From contig NZ_JAAVUQ010000035.1 of NCBI RefSeq assembly GCF_018449515.1, positions 1-64,000 of the forward strand: a stretch of 64,000 bases of DNA. The letters are read 5' to 3'. The position numbers were made by a program, and so were the translations under genes. A model generated the notes under the pieces. That model did no database searches and was not told the DNA's origin. It saw only the letters and a list, made by a program, of their open reading frames with translations. The stretch's first letter is position 1. The number at the start of each line of letters is the position of its first letter. Positions 1 through 8,816 of this stretch are shown one piece after another. This DNA is from Caballeronia sp. dw_19 (GTDB lineage: Bacteria; Pseudomonadota; Gammaproteobacteria; Burkholderiales; Burkholderiaceae).

Positions 1-132
1 TCGATTGCTGCCGCGCCGCGCGATCGGCTAAAAAATCCCGCCGCGGGTCGCCGCGTCTCCCAAGGAGGATGAGGCTCATCGCTTTCCACGCTCGCGTAAC
101 CGCCGAAAACTGCGGGACAGGAAGGCGGCCAA

Positions 133-178
133 TTGCCATCTCGATTCGAGACGGCGCCACCTTGAATTAGCGGTTTAC
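133..178 (+). promoter_or_regulatory. Two-part conserved motif upstream of the first permease
   Basis: A near-palindrome, TCTCGATTCGAGA (139-151), is followed after 14 nt by ATTAGCGGTTTAC (166-178). The same two blocks, with one base changed in each and the same 14-nt spacing, occur at 8709-8748 upstream of the Rieske oxygenase gene. Conservation in two non-paralogous promoter regions of one catabolic island suggests a binding site for a shared regulator, possibly the LysR protein encoded at 7777-8655. The regulator assignment is inference. Confidence 0.5.
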
Positions 179-321
179 GCACCTCTTCCACCTCAATACC
201 ATCCGCAGAACTCACTCGGGCCACGTCGTCGCCCCGTTAGGACGGCTTGCGTGCGATAGGAACCATCGACGTCGATATCGGCGAGCCCGTGAAAAATTCA
301 TCAAAAATGATGGAGACAGCC

Positions 322-1695
322 ATGCAGGGGCGCCTCTGCGATATTTCCACCGTGATCGAACAACAGAAGTTCGGCCGGTTTGCGATCTTGTTGATCTTTT
401 ACATGTGGTTCGTTTTACTGATAGAAGGCTATGACATTGCCGTACTCGGTTACGCCGCACCGGCGCTGGCCCGAGCATGGCATCTGAGCCGCAGCGCATT
501 CGGCATGGCGTTCTCGGCCAATGTTCCCGGCGTGCTGATCGGGTCGTTCCTGTTCGGATACTTCGGCGATCGCGCGGGACGGAAACCCGCGATCATTCTC
601 GGCATTCTGCTGTTCGGCATTTGCACATTCGCGACCCAGTGGGCAACGGGCATCACCGGCCTGATCTGCCTCCGGTTTATCGCGGGCATCGGCCTTGGGG
701 GAACCGTTCCAAACGTCATTGTGCTGCTGACCGAATTCGCTCCGCGACGCATGAGGGCGACGTGGATTAGCCTGTCTTATACCGGTTACATGGTCGGCGC
801 AGCGCTTGGGGGCGTGGTTTCGGCTAGCCTGGTCTCGACCTACGGGTGGCAAGTCGTATTTTTCGTCGGCGGCGTCATGCCCAGTGCGATCGCGATCGCG
901 CTGGTGTTCCTGATGCCAGAATCGATCCGCTATCTGGCACTGAAAAAACGCTCGCCGCACCGGATCGCTCTCACCGTACAACGCATCCAGCCCAATTTTG
1001 TTCTGCCCGATTCGGCTCGCTTCATCGTGTCCGACGAGCAAACAAGCGCGCGTTTCTCGGTAAAGCAGCTATTCAGCGGGCCATTACGGTACATCACGCC
1101 AGTATTGTGGCTGATCTGCATCGCGAATTCTCTGACGCTGCTTTTTCTGCAAAACTGGCTTCCGATACTGATCGAGGCGATTGGCGTGGCACCCGCGCAC
1201 GCCGCGCTGCTCGCCGCGATGTTCTCGGTCGGAGGCGCAGCAGGCGGTTTGGCCTTGATGCGTCTACTCGACCGTCATGGCGCAATCGTCATCGCATGCC
1301 TGCCGCCTCCCGGCATACTGCTCGTCGCACTGCTCGGACACACGATGCCGGCACCCGCATTGGCGATTGCCATATTCGGCGTCGGCTTCTGCGTGGTCGG
1401 GACACAATTCGGTCTCAATGCGATGATATCCATCGTCTATCCGACGGCATTTCGCTCGAATGGAACCGGTGCGGCGCTGGCGGTATCCAAGATCGGCGCG
1501 TTTCTCGGACCGATGATCGGCGGCATGCTTATGACCATGCACATGCGCATACAGAACGTCTTCCAGCTCGCCGCGTTACCACTCGCTTTTGTCGCCGTGC
1601 TCGCCGTGATGCTGGGGCGACTTCATCACGTCGAGGTTGCCTCTCCGGAAAACAGCTTGGCGGTCGAAGGCGGTCAAGGGGGCAAGAACTATTGA
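322..1695 (+). CDS. MFS aromatic-acid:H+ symporter (AAHS family)
   Basis: This is a 457-residue inner-membrane permease with about twelve hydrophobic segments. The MFS signature G-D-R-A-G-R-K-P after TM2 is clear. The N-terminal DIS-V-EQQK-GRF block and GYDIAVLGYAAPAL in TM1 are shared almost exactly with the permease at 11192-12562 and are typical of the benzoate/4-hydroxybenzoate/gallate (AAHS) branch. ATG 322 is chosen because GGAG stands 7 nt upstream and because it aligns with the start of the paralogue; a TTG at 247 and an ATG at 307 are possible longer starts. It is followed by a porin gene, as in known gallate uptake clusters. Its likely role is proton-coupled import of an aromatic carboxylate such as gallate, protocatechuate or a methoxylated relative. 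The substrate is inferred from neighbours. Confidence 0.85.
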   Translation: MQGRLCDISTVIEQQKFGRFAILLIFYMWFVLLIEGYDIAVLGYAAPALARAWHLSRSAFGMAFSANVPGVLIGSFLFGYFGDRAGRKPAIILGILLFGICTFATQWATGITGLICLRFIAGIGLGGTVPNVIVLLTEFAPRRMRATWISLSYTGYMVGAALGGVVSASLVSTYGWQVVFFVGGVMPSAIAIALVFLMPESIRYLALKKRSPHRIALTVQRIQPNFVLPDSARFIVSDEQTSARFSVKQLFSGPLRYITPVLWLICIANSLTLLFLQNWLPILIEAIGVAPAHAALLAAMFSVGGAAGGLALMRLLDRHGAIVIACLPPPGILLVALLGHTMPAPALAIAIFGVGFCVVGTQFGLNAMISIVYPTAFRSNGTGAALAVSKIGAFLGPMIGGMLMTMHMRIQNVFQLAALPLAFVAVLAVMLGRLHHVEVASPENSLAVEGGQGGKNY

Positions 1696-1968
1696 CCACT
1701 GGGCCCCGCCTCTCGTACAGGAGGACAGCCACGACACCCTAAGCGCTACGTCTTTATAGGATGAGTCATGTAACCAATCCCTAATTATTTAGCGGTACAG
1801 ATTACCTTTCATTGATATCCATTGGACATGACCGTCCGGGATAAGGAGTTACAACCTGGAGCACCGACGTCTGAAAAGGCCCGACAGCGAGTCTGCCCGG
1901 ACATCAGATCGTTCCAGAAAGTCGAGTGATATTTCAGAGTATAAAATTTGTCTGAGGAGACGCAAAAA

Positions 1969-3081
1969 ATGAAGAAGACGATGATCGCATGGGGGTGCTG
2001 CACATTGGCGTTGGCGGGGATCGCTCTGCCGGCACACGCGCAAAGTAGCGTGACGCTATATGGCGTGATTTCGGTAGGCCTAGTCTATACGAACAACACG
2101 GCGGGTAGCCGCGACTACGCGCTCGTCAGTGGCGTCCAACAAACGCCCCACTGGGGTTTGAAAGGTGTCGAAGACCTGGGCGGCGGTTACAAAACGTTCT
2201 TTACCCTGGAAAACGGCTTCAGCATCACGAGCGGCGCGCTGAGCAACGGCGGCAAGCTGTTCGGCCGCAAAGCCTTCGTCGGCATATCGACCCCGGATTT
2301 CGGAAGCATCACCGTGGGCCGTCAAGTCGATGCGATGAGCGACGCTCTCTTCTTTTACGAAGCCGCCGCTCAATTCGCCGCATTCGGGGTGCCGATCGGC
2401 GACAACGACAACGTGTTCGAGACCACGCGCGTCTCGAATGCAGTGCGTTACTCGAGCCATCTATACAGTGGCTTCCAGTTCGTCGGTCAATATGGTTTTT
2501 CCAACGACGCGGGTGAATTCAACAACAACAGCAGCAAGAGCGCTTCGCTAACCTACACGAACGGTCCGTTCAGCGCCGCGATCGCCTATAGCGAGTTTCT
2601 ACTCCCGAACTCGGCGTCGAATTCGAATGGCGCGATCACCGACACCTATGGTGTTCCCGTCATTACAACCTTTGCAAGCAATGTTAACCGGCAACAGATG
2701 TTCGGTCTCTCGGGGGATTACAAGTTAGGCGCCGCTCAGTTCACCATGATGGTCACGCGCTCGATGTTCAGTTACCTGCAGGGTGCACCGGGGCTGAGCC
2801 TCACGAACTACGAACCGACTTTTACCTATTACGTCACACCGGAGGCGCTGGTCGGCATCGGCTATATCTTCACCGACGGCCATACGAATAATGAAAGCCC
2901 GAAATGGCACCAGATCGATACGGGTATTGACTATTTCCTCTCGAAGCGCACTGACGTGTTTTTGGTTGCCGTCTATCAAAAGGCCGCCGGCGACGCGAAG
3001 TTTGCGCAGATCTACGGCAATGCGCCGTCGACCAGCCGGCTACAGTTCTCCGCCACCGTGGGCATCCGTCATACGTTCTGA
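1969..3081 (+). CDS. Outer-membrane porin (Gram-negative trimeric porin family)
   Basis: The product is a 370-residue porin of the Burkholderia OpcP/OmpC-like type. ATG 1969 follows a GAGGAGA ribosome site, and the first ~24 residues are a signal peptide ending AHA before QSSVTLYG, the standard first strand of this family. Further hallmarks are LGGGYKTFFTLENGF, GRKAFVGIS, a DYFLSKRTD segment near the end and a C-terminal GIRHTF with terminal phenylalanine, the usual outer-membrane assembly signal. It lies 273 nt downstream of the aromatic-acid permease in the same direction and probably helps the substrate cross the outer membrane, like the GalP-type porins of gallate clusters. The pairing with the permease is inference. 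Confidence 0.9.
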   Translation: MKKTMIAWGCCTLALAGIALPAHAQSSVTLYGVISVGLVYTNNTAGSRDYALVSGVQQTPHWGLKGVEDLGGGYKTFFTLENGFSITSGALSNGGKLFGRKAFVGISTPDFGSITVGRQVDAMSDALFFYEAAAQFAAFGVPIGDNDNVFETTRVSNAVRYSSHLYSGFQFVGQYGFSNDAGEFNNNSSKSASLTYTNGPFSAAIAYSEFLLPNSASNSNGAITDTYGVPVITTFASNVNRQQMFGLSGDYKLGAAQFTMMVTRSMFSYLQGAPGLSLTNYEPTFTYYVTPEALVGIGYIFTDGHTNNESPKWHQIDTGIDYFLSKRTDVFLVAVYQKAAGDAKFAQIYGNAPSTSRLQFSATVGIRHTF

Positions 3082-3126
3082 TCGCACCCGGTACGGGCAG
3101 GCTCGCTTCACGGTGGGAGGATCCGT

Positions 3127-3200
3127 GTTTCACCACAGCTCTATTGCGCGCTTGTGGAGAAACACGCCGGCGAGCCCGCCTATCGTCGTGACGGCGGGCT
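3127..3200. terminator. Hairpins between the convergent porin and ligA genes
   Basis: Two stem-loops lie between the converging genes. Arms GTTTCACCACA (3127-3137) and TGTGGAGAAAC (3153-3163) pair with one mismatch. A perfect 8-bp stem, AGCCCGCC (3173-3180) with GGCGGGCT (3193-3200), abuts the ligA stop codon. There is no strong T-tract, so the second may act in both directions or depend on other factors. Confidence 0.45.
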
Positions 3201-3205
3201 ATCGT

Positions 3206-3565
3206 TCAAGCCGATGCCGGCACCTTACGGGTCTTCAGAAAATCATCCAGCGTTTCGCCGCGCATCGAAGCATAAACCGCCAGATTGGAAACTCTGAGCA
3301 ATCGCGCATATTTTTCGAGCACGAAAAACGATACCCCATATTGCACCAGACCCAGCCAATCCCGCTTCACGATGAGCTGACGCTCCTCATCGCTTAACCC
3401 TGCGTCGTCGAACGTCCGCTCCGGATCGTCAAGAAACAGCTGACGGAATGCCGGGTCGCGCTGCTGCCAGAAAAATCGATTGATCTTCAGCGCCTTGCGA
3501 CTCTTGCGCAGATCAAAGATATATGTGCCGGACAGATTGTCGAGGCCATCGAGTTGCGGATTCAT
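3206..3565 (-). CDS. ligA: Extradiol ring-cleavage dioxygenase alpha subunit (LigA-like)
   Basis: This 119-residue protein has the size and sequence character of the small subunit of protocatechuate 4,5-dioxygenase (LigA fold). Visible family features are YIFDLRKSRKALKINRF near the N-terminus, FLDDPERTFDDAGLS, and a middle helix DWLGLVQYGVSFFVLEKYARL. LigA caps the active site of LigB and helps hold the carboxylated substrate. Its start overlaps the LigB stop by 4 nt (ATGA), so the subunits are translationally coupled. It is the last gene of a leftward operon. It could serve protocatechuate, gallate or 3-O-methylgallate; the sequence alone does not decide. Confidence 0.85.
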   Translation of the reverse strand: MNPQLDGLDNLSGTYIFDLRKSRKALKINRFFWQQRDPAFRQLFLDDPERTFDDAGLSDEERQLIVKRDWLGLVQYGVSFFVLEKYARLLRVSNLAVYASMRGETLDDFLKTRKVPASA

Positions 3566-4455
3566 GACGTGTGCTCCTCACCAACTCGTGTGCCATCGGC
3601 CGAAGCTTCATGCGCCGTGACCGCCGGTTCATATAACGTCACGGCCATTGCGGTCGTGGTGGCCAGATAGTAGTTCTGATGCAGGCAGCGGATATTTTGA
3701 TCGAGTGCGCCGCGCATGGCGAGCCACATGATGACTTCGACACTTTCCGCGCCGCCGAGCCGGATAAAATCGGCGTGACGCATCGCAGTCAATTGCTGCG
3801 GATCGTCGACCATCAGCCTCAGGAATTCATGATCCCATTCGCTATTGTTATACCCCGCGCGTTCGCCGTGAATCTGGTGCGATAATCCTCCCGTTCCGAC
3901 CACCACCACCTTGAGATCTTCGGCAAACGACTGCACGGCACGGCGCACCGCCTGGCCCAGCGCATAACAGCGCGCCGCGGTCGGCAGAGGATACTGGAGA
4001 ACGTTGATCGCGACCGGCAGGATCGCGCCGGGCCATCGCGGCTCGTGCTGCCACAGCAGCGCCAAGGGCGAATTGCAGCCGTGATCGAGCGCCCGCTCCT
4101 GAAACACGGTGATGTCGAACGCATCGTTGACGAGCGATTCGACCATATGCGCCGCAAATTCGGCATGCCCGCCAATACGCGGCAAGGGACGACGGCCGCC
4201 GCCCTCGTCGGCCATGTCGAACTCTTCCGAAATACCCACCGCGAAGGTCGGATAACAATCGAAGAAAAAGCTGTTGCCGTGATCGTTATAAAACATCACG
4301 AGCAGATCGGGGCGTTTGTCGGCGAGCCATTTCGCTACCGGCTCGTAGCCGTCGAACAGCGGCTTCCAGGCTGGATCGCTCTGCCGCCTATTGTCGTATG
4401 CCGCCCCAATCGTCGGTACGTGCGAGGTCCCGATACCGCCTATGATTTCCGCCAT
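3562..4455 (-). CDS. ligB: Extradiol ring-cleavage dioxygenase beta subunit (LigB-like, catalytic)
   Basis: This 297-residue class III extradiol dioxygenase is the catalytic Fe(II) subunit that opens a 4,5-dihydroxylated benzoate ring. The iron ligand His12 is in GTSHVPTIG and the second histidine, His59, is in YNDHGNSF. The expected catalytic base region is GTGGLSHQIHG, with His193 the likely base. The glutamate ligand is expected in GGAESVEVIMWL (Glu237 or Glu240). Length and motif order fit protocatechuate 4,5-dioxygenase LigB and the DesZ/3-O-methylgallate dioxygenase relatives. The cleavage product would be a 4-carboxy-2-hydroxymuconate derivative that feeds the galBCD-like genes 8 kb away. 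The gene follows a SnoaL-like gene after 55 nt. Confidence 0.88.
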   Translation of the reverse strand: MAEIIGGIGTSHVPTIGAAYDNRRQSDPAWKPLFDGYEPVAKWLADKRPDLLVMFYNDHGNSFFFDCYPTFAVGISEEFDMADEGGGRRPLPRIGGHAEFAAHMVESLVNDAFDITVFQERALDHGCNSPLALLWQHEPRWPGAILPVAINVLQYPLPTAARCYALGQAVRRAVQSFAEDLKVVVVGTGGLSHQIHGERAGYNNSEWDHEFLRLMVDDPQQLTAMRHADFIRLGGAESVEVIMWLAMRGALDQNIRCLHQNYYLATTTAMAVTLYEPAVTAHEASADGTRVGEEHTS

Positions 4456-4510
4456 CTGTGTTCCATCCTGTTTTTAAAACCTGCTAGATCTGCCGGCTAT
4501 CCAGCAAAGG

Positions 4511-5008
4511 CTATGCATTTCGAAACATGACGAAGCGTGCCACCCGCTTCGCAATCAACCATTCCTCTTCGTGCCGCTCGAGCATGTCGTCGAATTCGCC
4601 CAACAGTTGTAAAGGGTCGGCGCAGTGTTCGTTGAGCGCGGTTTTCGGGGGTCCGCCTTCATCGACGGAAATAGCGGAATCGCGCTCCGCGGGCTCCCGC
4701 GTGGCGCTCCAAAGCAGCACCGTGCTCCTTGCGCGCGCAAGCGTCGGGGATTCCAGATCGACGATGATGTTCGTGAGCAGGTGCCGCGTGGATCTGTCGG
4801 CGGGCCGCTGCAGATAACTCGCGAGAATCGCGTCGCGTCCTTCGAGCACGGTCTGGTTAGGTCTCGTCAGCGTGGCGTCGCGAGCGAAGTGATGCGAGAA
4901 CGCTACGTAATCGCCCGCATCGAGTGCGGCGCCCACACGCAGAATGCAATCGCGGCACGCCTGCTCGGCCAACCAGTGTTCCGGCGGCAGCGAACCCACG
5001 GCACTCAT
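4511..5008 (-). CDS. SnoaL-like / NTF2-fold protein
   Basis: The product is a 165-residue protein with the NTF2/SnoaL pattern. An N-terminal helical LAEQACRDCILRVGAALDAGDYVAFSHHF-type stretch leads into FARDATLTRP, GRDAILASYLQRP and TRHLLTNIIVDL. Such proteins are small cone-shaped domains seen in cyclases, isomerases, dehydratases and oxygenase beta subunits. The start at 5008 overlaps the upstream hydrolase stop as ATGA, so I prefer it to longer in-frame starts inside the hydrolase gene. The place between an alpha/beta hydrolase and ring-cleavage genes suggests an isomerase, lactone-handling or accessory role in ring-fission product processing. The reaction is unknown. Confidence 0.75.
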   Translation of the reverse strand: MSAVGSLPPEHWLAEQACRDCILRVGAALDAGDYVAFSHHFARDATLTRPNQTVLEGRDAILASYLQRPADRSTRHLLTNIIVDLESPTLARARSTVLLWSATREPAERDSAISVDEGGPPKTALNEHCADPLQLLGEFDDMLERHEEEWLIAKRVARFVMFRNA

Positions 5009-5739
5009 GCGGCGAGCCACGTCCGCAATGCGCGCGTGACAGATTCGGGTTGCTCCATCGTCGTCATGTGCCCCGCATGCTCGATGACCTCCAAATGCGC
5101 ACCCCGTATCGCCTCGCGCATGTCGGTATGCCTCGCAAGCGGACTCCATCGATCCTCGCGGCCGCACAGCAGCAGCGTCGGGCAATCGATATGGGCCAGC
5201 AGCGACGTCCCGTCTGGACGGCGCAGCAGCGCTTCGATCTGGTGCGCGAAACGCTGCACACTATTGCGTTCGATCATCCGAAGTATCGCTTCGAAAGTCG
5301 GCGTGTCGACGTGAGCGGGATGGACCATACCGACCGCCCATTGGGTGCCCATCTCACGCATGCCTTCGGTTCTTGCGCGATCGAGCAGCGCGAGGCGCTG
5401 GCTTCGCTCCTGTACGCCGGCTTCAGTCTCGGGGCGCGCTTGATAACCTGTGTCCAACAGCGCGAGACGCGCCACCCGCAGCGGTGCGCGACGCACGATT
5501 TCAAGCGCGACGCGTCCACCCATCGAGTGGCCGACTAACGCGAATGTATCGGGTAATTGGGTCGACAGCACCGCTTCGGCCATAGCTTCGATCGAATCGC
5601 ACGCGCCGTAATCCGCTACAACGCAATCCGCCGTATCCGACAAGCTTTCGATCTGATGTTCCCAAACGGTACTGTCGCAAAGCAAGCCAGGGAGTAATAC
5701 CAACGTTTGATGTTTTGCGGCGCGAGATACGAGGTTCAT
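5005..5739 (-). CDS. Alpha/beta hydrolase (enol-lactone hydrolase / esterase type)
   Basis: This 244-residue alpha/beta-hydrolase is the first gene of the leftward ligBA operon. The nucleophile elbow is GHSMGG (Ser about residue 72), with oxyanion-loop residues in LLPGLLCDSTVW. The acid lies in LLCGREDRWSP and the catalytic histidine in HAGHMTTMEQPE. Close family types include 3-oxoadipate enol-lactonase and carboxylesterases. Because the operon encodes a LigAB-type dioxygenase, it may hydrolyse the ring-fission product, for example a methyl ester formed from 3-O-methylgallate or a pyrone lactone. That substrate is inference. The gene is divergent from the beta-lactamase-fold hydrolase at 5975, with a shared 235-bp control region containing GGTATACC at 5935-5942. 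Confidence 0.85.
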   Translation of the reverse strand: MNLVSRAAKHQTLVLLPGLLCDSTVWEHQIESLSDTADCVVADYGACDSIEAMAEAVLSTQLPDTFALVGHSMGGRVALEIVRRAPLRVARLALLDTGYQARPETEAGVQERSQRLALLDRARTEGMREMGTQWAVGMVHPAHVDTPTFEAILRMIERNSVQRFAHQIEALLRRPDGTSLLAHIDCPTLLLCGREDRWSPLARHTDMREAIRGAHLEVIEHAGHMTTMEQPESVTRALRTWLAA

Positions 5740-5974
5740 TCTCGGGTCGATTCAAATGGATTGAGTGAGTTCAAAAAACACGATAGGCGAGCGCATCGGC
5801 GCGGACAAGAGAATAAATTTCATCTGAAACCCATCGCGCCGTGCTTGCCTTGCAGCAAGGGGCGCTCGTGCGGAGAGCGCCATTTTCCGCAGGGGCTCTC
5901 TACGCCCTCGGCATGGCGTTTTCCGAACCCATCTGGTATACCGAAACCGATCGTCTCAATCGCACAGGACATGT

Positions 5975-7189
5975 ATGAAAAACAGTAGTGCAGATCAAAA
6001 TGGTTTTTCCGGAGAACGACTGGATCACCTCGCCGAATTTTTAAAATCGGGTTACGTAGAGACGCGTCAGTTGGCGGGATTTTCGCTGCTGATTTCGCGC
6101 GCCGGCACCGAAGTCGCCCGTTTCATGGCGGGTCATGCCGACATCGAACGCGGCAAGCCTATCGAGAACGATACGATTTTTCGTATCTATTCGATGACCA
6201 AGCCAGTGACTTCGATCGCGCTGATGATGCTCGTGGAGGATGGCCTCCTTTCGCTCGACGACCCCGTCAAAAAATATATTCCCGCGTGGAGCGAGCTGCA
6301 CATGCTGCCGGACGGCAGCGCCGATCTGTCTCAGGCGATGCCGGCACCGGATATGCTCGTGGTCGACCTAATGCGCCATACGTCCGGACTGACCTCGTGC
6401 TTCCAGCGCGGCTCGCCGGTTGACGATATATATCGCCAGCACAATATCGATACGCGCGTACGCGGCAGCACACTCGCGCATACCATCGAGCAGCTTGCGC
6501 AAGTGCCGTTGCGCTTTGCCCCTCAAACGAAGTGGAATTACTCGATTGCGACCGATGTCATCGGTTATCTCGTCGAGCAATTGAGCGGCCGCACTCTCTC
6601 GGCATTTTTTGAAGAAAGGGTGTTCACCCCGCTCGGCATGACAGACACGACTTTTGAATTGCCGAAGGACAAGGTACAGCGTTTTGCCGCGCTGTACCGT
6701 ACCACGCCACACAAGGGCCTCGAATTGATCGACGATCCGGCGACCAGCGACTATCTGGTTCCGGCGACGCAGTACTCGGGGGGCGGCGGACTCGTGTCCA
6801 CGCTCGACGATTACCACCGTTTCTGCCAGATGTTGTTGAACGGGGGAACTCTGGACGGTCAACGGATCATCGGTAGAAAGACGCTGGAACTGATGACGGC
6901 CAATCATCTGCCAGGCGGCGTGGATCTCGAGACCCTTGCTGTATCGAGTTTCGCCGAAACGTCGTTTAAAGGCGTCGGGTTCGGACTCGGATTCGCCACC
7001 ACGCTTGATCCGGCTCAATGTCTGCTGCAAGGTAACGCGGGGGATTTTTTCTGGGGTGGCGCCGCCGGCACTTATTTCTGGGTCGATCCGGCAGAGGAGC
7101 TGATCGTCATCTTCATGACCCAGCTTTACCCTCATCTGCCGCGCATTCGCCGCCAGCTTCGTACGCTTGTTTACGCCGCGATGACGTAA
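5975..7189 (+). CDS. Serine hydrolase, beta-lactamase / EstB esterase family
   Basis: This 404-residue class C beta-lactamase-fold hydrolase carries the S-x-x-K active site as Ser73-Met-Thr-Lys76 in IYSMTKPVTS. The second motif tyrosine is probably in KWNYSIATDVIGYLVEQLSG, and the third region is represented by SGGGGLVSTLDDY. There is no signal peptide, which favours a cytoplasmic esterase such as Burkholderia EstB over a secreted lactamase or peptidase. The gene faces away from the ligBA operon across a short shared promoter region, so a role in hydrolysing a methyl ester or lactone of an aromatic catabolite is plausible but unproven. Confidence 0.85.
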   Translation: MKNSSADQNGFSGERLDHLAEFLKSGYVETRQLAGFSLLISRAGTEVARFMAGHADIERGKPIENDTIFRIYSMTKPVTSIALMMLVEDGLLSLDDPVKKYIPAWSELHMLPDGSADLSQAMPAPDMLVVDLMRHTSGLTSCFQRGSPVDDIYRQHNIDTRVRGSTLAHTIEQLAQVPLRFAPQTKWNYSIATDVIGYLVEQLSGRTLSAFFEERVFTPLGMTDTTFELPKDKVQRFAALYRTTPHKGLELIDDPATSDYLVPATQYSGGGGLVSTLDDYHRFCQMLLNGGTLDGQRIIGRKTLELMTANHLPGGVDLETLAVSSFAETSFKGVGFGLGFATTLDPAQCLLQGNAGDFFWGGAAGTYFWVDPAEELIVIFMTQLYPHLPRIRRQLRTLVYAAMT

Positions 7190-7200
7190 AGCGGAACCAC

Positions 7201-7710
7201 TCAGCGGCGGCCGAGCGCACGCGTAAATTTAAGCGGCGCCCCGCCCGTGGCGTGCTGCACGAGCCAATCCGCGAGGCCGCGATCCATCGCATCGAGATGG
7301 CCGGGAAACCAGCGAGCCAATTCTTCGGCGAATCTCCTGCCGACGGCAAAACGCCGTTCATCGGGTAGCACGCGCACTTCATTCACTGACGTCAACACGG
7401 CGTGATGTTCGTCGACATGGCACTTCGCGTTGCCGTAGCCGGATTCGGCCATCAAACGATCTTCCTCGGCGAAATGACGCTGCGCGTGCGCGGCAAACGC
7501 ATCAAGGCAGATGTCGAAGCTTGCCCTCTCGGTGGCGGCGAGCATGGCATTGACGGCCTCGACAAACTCCCGATGCGTCGCATCGATCAGCGTATTCCCT
7601 AACAGATACGTGTCAAGCCATGGCATGGTCGAGGCAGGCGTCATAATTGTCGAAAGAAAGTAGGCAAACGCAGGCGTCAGAGAATATCTCACTTTTGTCG
7701 CGTAAGCCAT
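7201..7710 (-). CDS. Bacteriohemerythrin-like protein
   Basis: The product is up to 169 residues long and forms a four-helix hemerythrin domain that binds O2 at a di-iron centre. The ligand pattern is visible in order: IDATHREF, HAQRHFAEED, HVDEHHAVL and WFPGHLDAMD. The domain begins at MPWLDTYLLGN, so the start could be ATG 7710, which has AGGA 10 nt upstream, or ATG 7644, which gives a 147-residue protein closer to the usual size but lacks a clear ribosome site. It converges on the serine hydrolase gene and is divergent from lysR at 7777. It may buffer or deliver oxygen to the nearby oxygenases, or act in redox sensing; this is inference from location. Confidence 0.82.
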   Translation of the reverse strand: MAYATKVRYSLTPAFAYFLSTIMTPASTMPWLDTYLLGNTLIDATHREFVEAVNAMLAATERASFDICLDAFAAHAQRHFAEEDRLMAESGYGNAKCHVDEHHAVLTSVNEVRVLPDERRFAVGRRFAEELARWFPGHLDAMDRGLADWLVQHATGGAPLKFTRALGRR

Positions 7711-7776
7711 CGGGCCATTGTCCTGGATCGGCGACTGACTAGAATATTTCGCGCAGCGCTTAAAAAAACTATCCCC

Positions 7777-8655
7777 ATGAAAATCGATCCAGTTTCATTG
7801 CAGCTCTTCGTCAGCATCGTGGAAGAAGGAACGATCTCCGCGGCCGCGGAGCGGGAGCACATCGTCCCCTCCGCCGTGAGCCGGCGGCTCGCGGAACTCG
7901 AAGCGACCTTGCAAACGAGCCTGCTGCGGCGAACCAATCGCGGCGTGGAACCCACCCCCGCTGGGCTTGCGCTGCTGAGTCTCGCGCGCGGCGTCTTGCA
8001 TGATCTCGATGAGATCAAGGTGCAGATGAGCAGCTACTCGCAAGGCCTACGCGGGCAGATTCGGATTTTCGCCAGTATGTCGGCCATCACGCTCTATCTC
8101 GCGCAGGATCTGGCCGCATTCGTGCAGGCCCACCCGCATGTGCAGATTCACCTCGAACAGCATCTGAGCAATGCCGTGACGAAGGGGGTCGCCGAGAACA
8201 ACGCCGACGTCGGCATTTCGATTTCGAGCCCTCATGGCTTCGAACTCGACTCGTTCCCTTACCGGAGTTATTCGCTGGTCCTGCTGGTGCCGCGCGGCCA
8301 TCCGCTGGCCGGCCGCCAGTCGGTCCGGTTTCGCGAAACGCTCGATTTGCCTTACATCGATTTCACCGGCGTCAACGTACGTCTGGTCAGCGCCGCGAAC
8401 GAACTCGGGCGGACCTTGAACCTGCGCCTGCACGTCGCCAGCTATGAAGCGCTGTGTGCGATGGTCGAAGTGGGTCTCGGAATCGGGGTACTGCCAGCAT
8501 CACTCGCGAGTTATTATGCGTGCACCCGTGACCTGGTAGCGATCGTGCTGGACGAACCATGGGCACGCTGCGATTTGAACGTATGGGTCCGATCGACCGA
8601 CGCGCTGACGCCCGCCGCACAACTATTTCTCGATAGTCTGCGCGTCCCCCGCTGA
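7777..8655 (+). CDS. LysR-family transcriptional regulator
   Basis: This 292-residue LysR-type regulator has an N-terminal winged helix-turn-helix (residues ~1-60, with GTISAAAEREHIVPSAVSRR) and a C-terminal effector domain (~90-290, starting GQIRIFASMSAI). Such proteins respond to a pathway substrate or intermediate. It stands directly upstream of the Rieske oxygenase gene, and the intergenic DNA holds the second copy of the shared two-part motif at 8704-8748. It is the only full-length LysR protein in the aromatic island and thus the best candidate to control both motif-bearing promoters. The effector is unknown. Confidence 0.9.
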   Translation: MKIDPVSLQLFVSIVEEGTISAAAEREHIVPSAVSRRLAELEATLQTSLLRRTNRGVEPTPAGLALLSLARGVLHDLDEIKVQMSSYSQGLRGQIRIFASMSAITLYLAQDLAAFVQAHPHVQIHLEQHLSNAVTKGVAENNADVGISISSPHGFELDSFPYRSYSLVLLVPRGHPLAGRQSVRFRETLDLPYIDFTGVNVRLVSAANELGRTLNLRLHVASYEALCAMVEVGLGIGVLPASLASYYACTRDLVAIVLDEPWARCDLNVWVRSTDALTPAAQLFLDSLRVPR

Positions 8656-8703
8656 ATTTTCCTCGCCGTTCCCGTCACTGCTGCGACCGACCCGGTTCAT
8701 GAC

Positions 8704-8748
8704 TGCCATCTCGGTTCGAGAGGGCACCGACACGCATTAGCGATTTAC
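8704..8748 (+). promoter_or_regulatory. Two-part conserved motif upstream of the Rieske oxygenase gene
   Basis: TCTCGGTTCGAGA (8709-8721) and ATTAGCGATTTAC (8736-8748) repeat the motif at 139-178 with the same 14-nt gap. Both copies are preceded by TGCCA. The second block ends 68 nt before the oxygenase start codon, a typical position for a LysR-type activation site. No other clear copy was found in the window; a weak partial match (ATTTAGCGGT) near 1787 precedes the porin. Confidence 0.5.
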
Positions 8749-8816
8749 TCGTCGGTAGTGCACTTTTATGATCGGTTGAAGCAATACCGATCAGACGATG
8801 GACACGGAGTGAATAG

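Noticed and set aside
415..1041. Long open frame antisense to the first permease gene
   Set aside because: It is a shadow of high-GC third-position bias opposite a well-conserved MFS gene and has no family features. Many similar antisense frames in the window were rejected for the same reason.
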